A stretch of DNA of 64,000 nt, taken from NCBI RefSeq assembly GCF_001613005.1, contig NZ_BDBN01000002.1, forward strand, positions 1 through 64,000, in the 5' to 3' direction. The position numbers and the translations under genes were made by a program. Of the stretch, positions 60,824 to 64,000 are shown in pieces; position 1 is the first letter of the stretch, and every line of letters begins with the position of its first letter. The notes below the pieces were generated by a model, which had not been told where the DNA came from, made no database searches, and was given only the letters and a program-made list of their open reading frames with translations. This stretch comes from Nocardia nova NBRC 15556. Lineage in GTDB: Bacteria; Actinomycetota; Actinomycetes; Mycobacteriales; Mycobacteriaceae.

Positions 60824-63283
60824 GTGACTGTCGACTCGACCCGCCACGACACCCCCGCCGGCCCTCTCGACCACCTCACGGTGATCGACCTCTCGACCAC
60901 CCTGCCCGGGGCACAGGCCACCATGTTCCTGGCCGACGCCGGCGCCGAAGTGATCTTCGTCGAACCCCCATCCGGGAGTCGGCTACGCGCGCTACCCGGC
61001 TGGCCCGCACTCGGACGCGGCAAGAAGAGCATCACCCTCGATCTGCACGACGACGCCGACGCCGCGACACTGCGCGGACTACTGCGCACCGCCGACGTAC
61101 TCGTCACCACCATGCGTCCCGCGGCCGCCACCCGGCTCGGTGTCGACCCGGCCACCGTGGGCGCACTCAATCCGCGGCTGGTCAGCGCCGCCATCACCGG
61201 ATGGGGTTCGACCGGGCCGTTCAAGGATCTCAAGGGCTACGAGGCCCTGGTGATGGCGAAGCTCGGCATCATGTACGGCAAACGCCAGACCACGACCCGG
61301 CCGGGCCCGTCGTTCGTACCGAGTCCGTTCGCCTCCTGGGGTGCGGCTCAGACTGCGATACACGGCATCCTGGCCGCACTGCTCGAACGCGAGGACAGCG
61401 GGGCCGGACAGCATGTCGAGGCCGACCTGGTCCGCGGCATCGCCACGATGGACACCTGGCAGTGGTTCTCCGAGCTGGTGGTCAATCGGTGGCCCGACGC
61501 GTTCGTCCCGGTATCGGCCTTCGACGACGAGGGCAACCCCAATGGACATCTGATCTATCCGCTGCTGGTCACGCCCACCAAAGACGGCCATTTCATTCAG
61601 TTCGCGCAGACCGAGCCGCGCCTGTTCCTGGCACTGATGAAGGAACTCGACCTCACCTGGATGTTCACCGACCCGAAGTGGGCCGGTCTGCCGCAACTCG
61701 AGGACGTCGCGCTGCGCATCGAACTGTGGGAGATCATGCTGGAGCGGGCATCGGCGCGCACCCTCGCCGAGTGGCAGCAGGTCTTCGACACGAACCCGGA
61801 CCTCAGCGCGGAGGTCTTCCGCACCCCGGCCGAAGCGCTGCATCACCCGCAGCTGGCGCACGACGGACGGGTCGTGACCATCACCGATCCCGATCTCGGC
61901 GAGGTGACCCAGCCCTCCACCCTCGTCCACGTGAACGGCGCCGCACTGGCACCGCCGCGGCTCGCGCCCCGCCTCGGCGCCGACACCGATGAAACGGTGC
62001 GCCGGGTGGCCGAATCCTCTTCCGTACCAACACCTTCCGGCGCTGCTCGCGCCGACCTCCCACTGGCGGGCATCACCATCCTCGAGCTCGGCTCCATGTT
62101 CGCGGGTCCCTATGCTGCCACCCTCCTGGCCGATCTGGGCGCCCGCGTGCTCAAAGTGGAGCCGTTGGGCGGTGACACCATTCGCGGTCTGGTCCCGTTC
62201 CCGGAGGCGGGCGGCGCGAAAGTGATGCAGGGCAAGGAATCCATCGCCCTCGATATGCACTCACCGGAGGGCCTGGCGATCGTGCACCGGCTCGCCCAGC
62301 AGGCCGACGTGGTGTTGCAGACCTACCGTGCGGGAGCCGCCGAGCGAGCCGGAGTCGACGCTGCGACCCTGACCGCGCTCAATCCCAGGCTCGTCTATCT
62401 GTGCGCACCGGGCTACGGGATCGACGGACCGTACGGCGGCAAGCCCGCCTACGCTCCGTCGATCGGCGCGGCAACCGGCCTCGGCCTGACCGACGTGCCA
62501 GATGTGGTCGCGCGAGCCGACAACCTCGACGAGGTCAAGGCCGCGGTGATCCGGCTCTATGCCGCGGCCGCCAACCTCTCGGTGCAGGCGGACGGGGTCG
62601 CGGCACTCGGCGCGGCATCGGCGATGCTGCTCGGATTGCTCGCCCGCCGCCTGGGCCGGCCACTGGGCACCTTGACCACCACCATGATCGCCACCGGAAC
62701 ACACGCGCTGGTGGACCGCAACGTCGACTACCCGGGTCGCGGCGAAGCATTGCGCCCCGACCCTGACATGTACGGCTACAGCGCCCTCTACCGCCTCTAC
62801 CGGGCCGCGGACGGCTGGATCTTCCTGGCCGCGCCGCTCGAACACGAATGGGCGGACCTCATCGCCGCGATGGAGCCGCACCTACGACTGGCCGACGACC
62901 CCCGCTTCGCCACCGCGATCGCCCGCATCGACAACGACGACGCGCTCGCCGAGGCGCTGGCGAGAGTGTTCGCGACACGCGCGAAAGCGTTGTGGGAGAA
63001 GGAACTCGGCGCGGCAGACGTCGGTTGCGTGGCGGTCGCCGAGCAGGTCGCCGAGAAGACACTGCAGGAGGACGAATTCTTCGAGGCCGGCTACGGCGTG
63101 CTGGCCGTGCACCCGACCTTCGATGTCCACCGCCGCCTCAGCCCCGCCACCACGTTCTCGCGGTCCCGCACCAAAGCCGACGGCGGTTGCCTGACGGGCG
63201 AGCACACAGACGCGCTGCTCACCGAGATCGGTTACGACACAGCGAAAATCGCCGACCTGCACGCCCGCGGGATTGTTGCCTGA
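60824..63283 (+). CDS. Fused double class III CoA-transferase (paralogue)
   Basis: 819 residues. Unit 1 (about 14-385) begins LDHLTVIDLSTTLPGAQATMFLADAGAEV; unit 2 (about 412-819) begins LAGITILELGSMFAGPYAATLLADLGARVLKVEP. As in the paralogue at 48483, unit 1 lacks an obvious catalytic Asp (VPSPFASWGAAQTAIHG), whereas unit 2 has D590 in VQADGVAALGAAS. The two fusions share order, length and most motifs (WQQVFDTNPDLSAEVFRTPAEALHHPQ against WQHVFETNHDISAEAFRTPEEALDHPQ), so they are duplicates that diverged. GGAGGATCGCC precedes GTG 60824. Divergent from the Ltp2-like/DUF35 operon, with family A sites in the gap. Confidence 0.85.
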   Translation: MTVDSTRHDTPAGPLDHLTVIDLSTTLPGAQATMFLADAGAEVIFVEPPSGSRLRALPGWPALGRGKKSITLDLHDDADAATLRGLLRTADVLVTTMRPAAATRLGVDPATVGALNPRLVSAAITGWGSTGPFKDLKGYEALVMAKLGIMYGKRQTTTRPGPSFVPSPFASWGAAQTAIHGILAALLEREDSGAGQHVEADLVRGIATMDTWQWFSELVVNRWPDAFVPVSAFDDEGNPNGHLIYPLLVTPTKDGHFIQFAQTEPRLFLALMKELDLTWMFTDPKWAGLPQLEDVALRIELWEIMLERASARTLAEWQQVFDTNPDLSAEVFRTPAEALHHPQLAHDGRVVTITDPDLGEVTQPSTLVHVNGAALAPPRLAPRLGADTDETVRRVAESSSVPTPSGAARADLPLAGITILELGSMFAGPYAATLLADLGARVLKVEPLGGDTIRGLVPFPEAGGAKVMQGKESIALDMHSPEGLAIVHRLAQQADVVLQTYRAGAAERAGVDAATLTALNPRLVYLCAPGYGIDGPYGGKPAYAPSIGAATGLGLTDVPDVVARADNLDEVKAAVIRLYAAAANLSVQADGVAALGAASAMLLGLLARRLGRPLGTLTTTMIATGTHALVDRNVDYPGRGEALRPDPDMYGYSALYRLYRAADGWIFLAAPLEHEWADLIAAMEPHLRLADDPRFATAIARIDNDDALAEALARVFATRAKALWEKELGAADVGCVAVAEQVAEKTLQEDEFFEAGYGVLAVHPTFDVHRRLSPATTFSRSRTKADGGCLTGEHTDALLTEIGYDTAKIADLHARGIVA

Positions 63284-63418
63284 CCCCCTCATCTGCCCGC
63301 TCGCACCCGCGGCGGGGAATCCGGCGACCCTCGACCTCAGCATGTCGAGCAGGCCGCCAAATCATTCGCCCGTTTGGTGCGCAACCCATGTTTGCACACC
63401 CATGGAAAGTGAGAAAAA

Positions 63419-63930
63419 GTGCGCTATTCCACCTGGGCGGCGGCCGCCCTCGTGTCCTTGGCCGCCACCGCTTCCGTCGCCGCGGCCGGCCCCGCCCTCG
63501 CGCGAGCGGATCAGCCGATCTCGGCCGCACCCGCGCAGGCCGGTGCGGCAGCCCCCGTCGCCGAGCCCGACCGACATCCGGCGTCGTCGGATATTGCGGG
63601 CCAAGCGAATACGGCCGCGGAACCGGCGCAGTCCGCGCCGGGCGACCTCATGTCGGATATCAACCAATCCGTGGCCGCGGCTGTCCGTTCGGAATCGCCA
63701 CCGGCGGAACACTGTTGTCGCTAGCCAGTGCGGGAACGATGACCATTCCGGCGGTTGCGGCAACCTGTGTAGTCGGCGCGGTGGCCGTCGGCGGATTGGG
63801 CGCCGGCCTCGGTGGCGCCGCGGTGGCCATTCCGGTCGGCATCGCGGCCGGGACACAGAAGTTCAATCAGCTCCAGGCCCAGCGGGCACAGGGCGCGGCG
63901 ACCCCGCCGGGCCATCGAACCGGCAGCTGA
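63419..63930 (+). pseudogene. Secreted Ala/Gly-rich protein gene, apparent frameshift
   Basis: GTG 63419 follows GAAAGTGAG. The first frame gives a signal peptide (YSTWAAAALVSLAATASVAAAGPALARA, cleavage near ALARA-D) and a short acidic, Ala/Pro-rich stretch up to AVRS. It then stops at 63724. From about 63690 the next frame reads FGIATGGTLLSLASAGTMT, CVVGAVAVGGLGAGLGGAAVAIPVGIAAGT and a QLQAQRAQ tail to 63930, a glycine-zipper end typical of small secreted Nocardia proteins. The two pieces would make one protein of about 170 residues with a one-base shift. Function unknown; probably cell envelope. A perfect hairpin follows at 63938. Confidence 0.6.
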
Positions 63931-63937
63931 AGCACCC

Positions 63938-63981
63938 GCGATGTTCCGGCACGGTCCGACGCCGGGCAGCCGGAACATCGC
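63938..63981 (+). terminator. Hairpin terminator
   Basis: GCGATGTTCCGGC (63938-63950) pairs perfectly with GCCGGAACATCGC (63969-63981), eight bases after the frameshifted secreted-protein stop. Confidence 0.7.
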
Positions 63982-64000
63982 CATAACACAGTCCGGTGCG

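Overview
The window is GC-rich actinobacterial DNA, most likely from Nocardia or a close relative (Rhodococcus or Mycobacterium are less likely). The signs are strong C/G third-position bias, mycofactocin genes at the left edge, a PknK-type kinase, TetR-controlled beta-oxidation operons, an IS6110-like insertion-sequence end, and a small secreted glycine/alanine-rich protein of a kind seen in Nocardia. I saw no rRNA, tRNA or CRISPR array.

Layout. (1) 1-2.8 kb: the end of a mycofactocin locus (truncated mycofactocin-associated SDR, mftF, mftE). The mftE stop codon lies inside a 58-bp internally deleted IS remnant, which abuts a thiolase gene fragment. (2) 3.2-6.1 kb: an unusual CoA-transferase-like gene coupled to a metal-dependent amidohydrolase. 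(3) 6.2-21.9 kb: an enoyl-CoA hydratase-like gene, a divergent hydroxyacyl-CoA dehydrogenase, and two long minus-strand operons. These carry two acyl-CoA ligases, two nitronate-monooxygenase-like flavoproteins, an aldo/keto reductase, DoxX, a double-length acyl-CoA dehydrogenase, three thioesterases, two crotonases and an alpha/beta hydrolase. (4) 22.2-27 kb: a Liv-type ABC importer with LivH, LivM and LivG fused into one polypeptide. (5) 27.1-32 kb: aldehyde and NDMA-type alcohol dehydrogenases, a thioesterase, a glutathione peroxidase and a TetR regulator. (6) 32-35.4 kb: a PknK-like kinase whose C-terminus is frameshifted. (7) 35.9-46.3 kb: a ligase/dehydrogenase/thiolase/hydratase operon, further dehydrogenases and a hydratase, a TetR gene, and an ACMSD-like amidohydrolase with a tiny Cys-rich partner. 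(8) 46.4-63.3 kb: a BKACE remnant, a ligase, two fused double CoA-transferases, an aldehyde dehydrogenase, a TetR gene, a mycofactocin-type SDR, a quinone-oxidoreductase-like enzyme, a kinase/acyl-CoA dehydrogenase/SDR operon, and a DUF35/thiolase-like pair. (9) 63.4-63.9 kb: a frameshifted secreted protein.

Working together (inference). The region reads as a catabolic island for an imported organic acid or alcohol, possibly alicyclic or isoprenoid. The importer brings the substrate in. Mycofactocin-dependent dehydrogenases and aldehyde dehydrogenases oxidise alcohol and aldehyde groups. Ligases or CoA-transferases make the CoA ester, and dehydrogenases, hydratases, SDRs and thiolases shorten it. 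The APH-like kinase plus acyl-CoA dehydrogenase pair resembles LvaA/LvaC and ACAD10/11, which handle 4-hydroxyacyl-CoA. The DUF35/thiolase-like pair resembles the Ltp2-type retro-aldolase of steroid side-chain breakdown.

At least two families of operator-like repeats recur in front of these genes, which points to shared local regulation. Three features mark the region as unusual: several natural subunit fusions (LivHMG, double acyl-CoA dehydrogenase, double CoA-transferases), three apparent single-base frameshifts, and direct linkage to mycofactocin biosynthesis.
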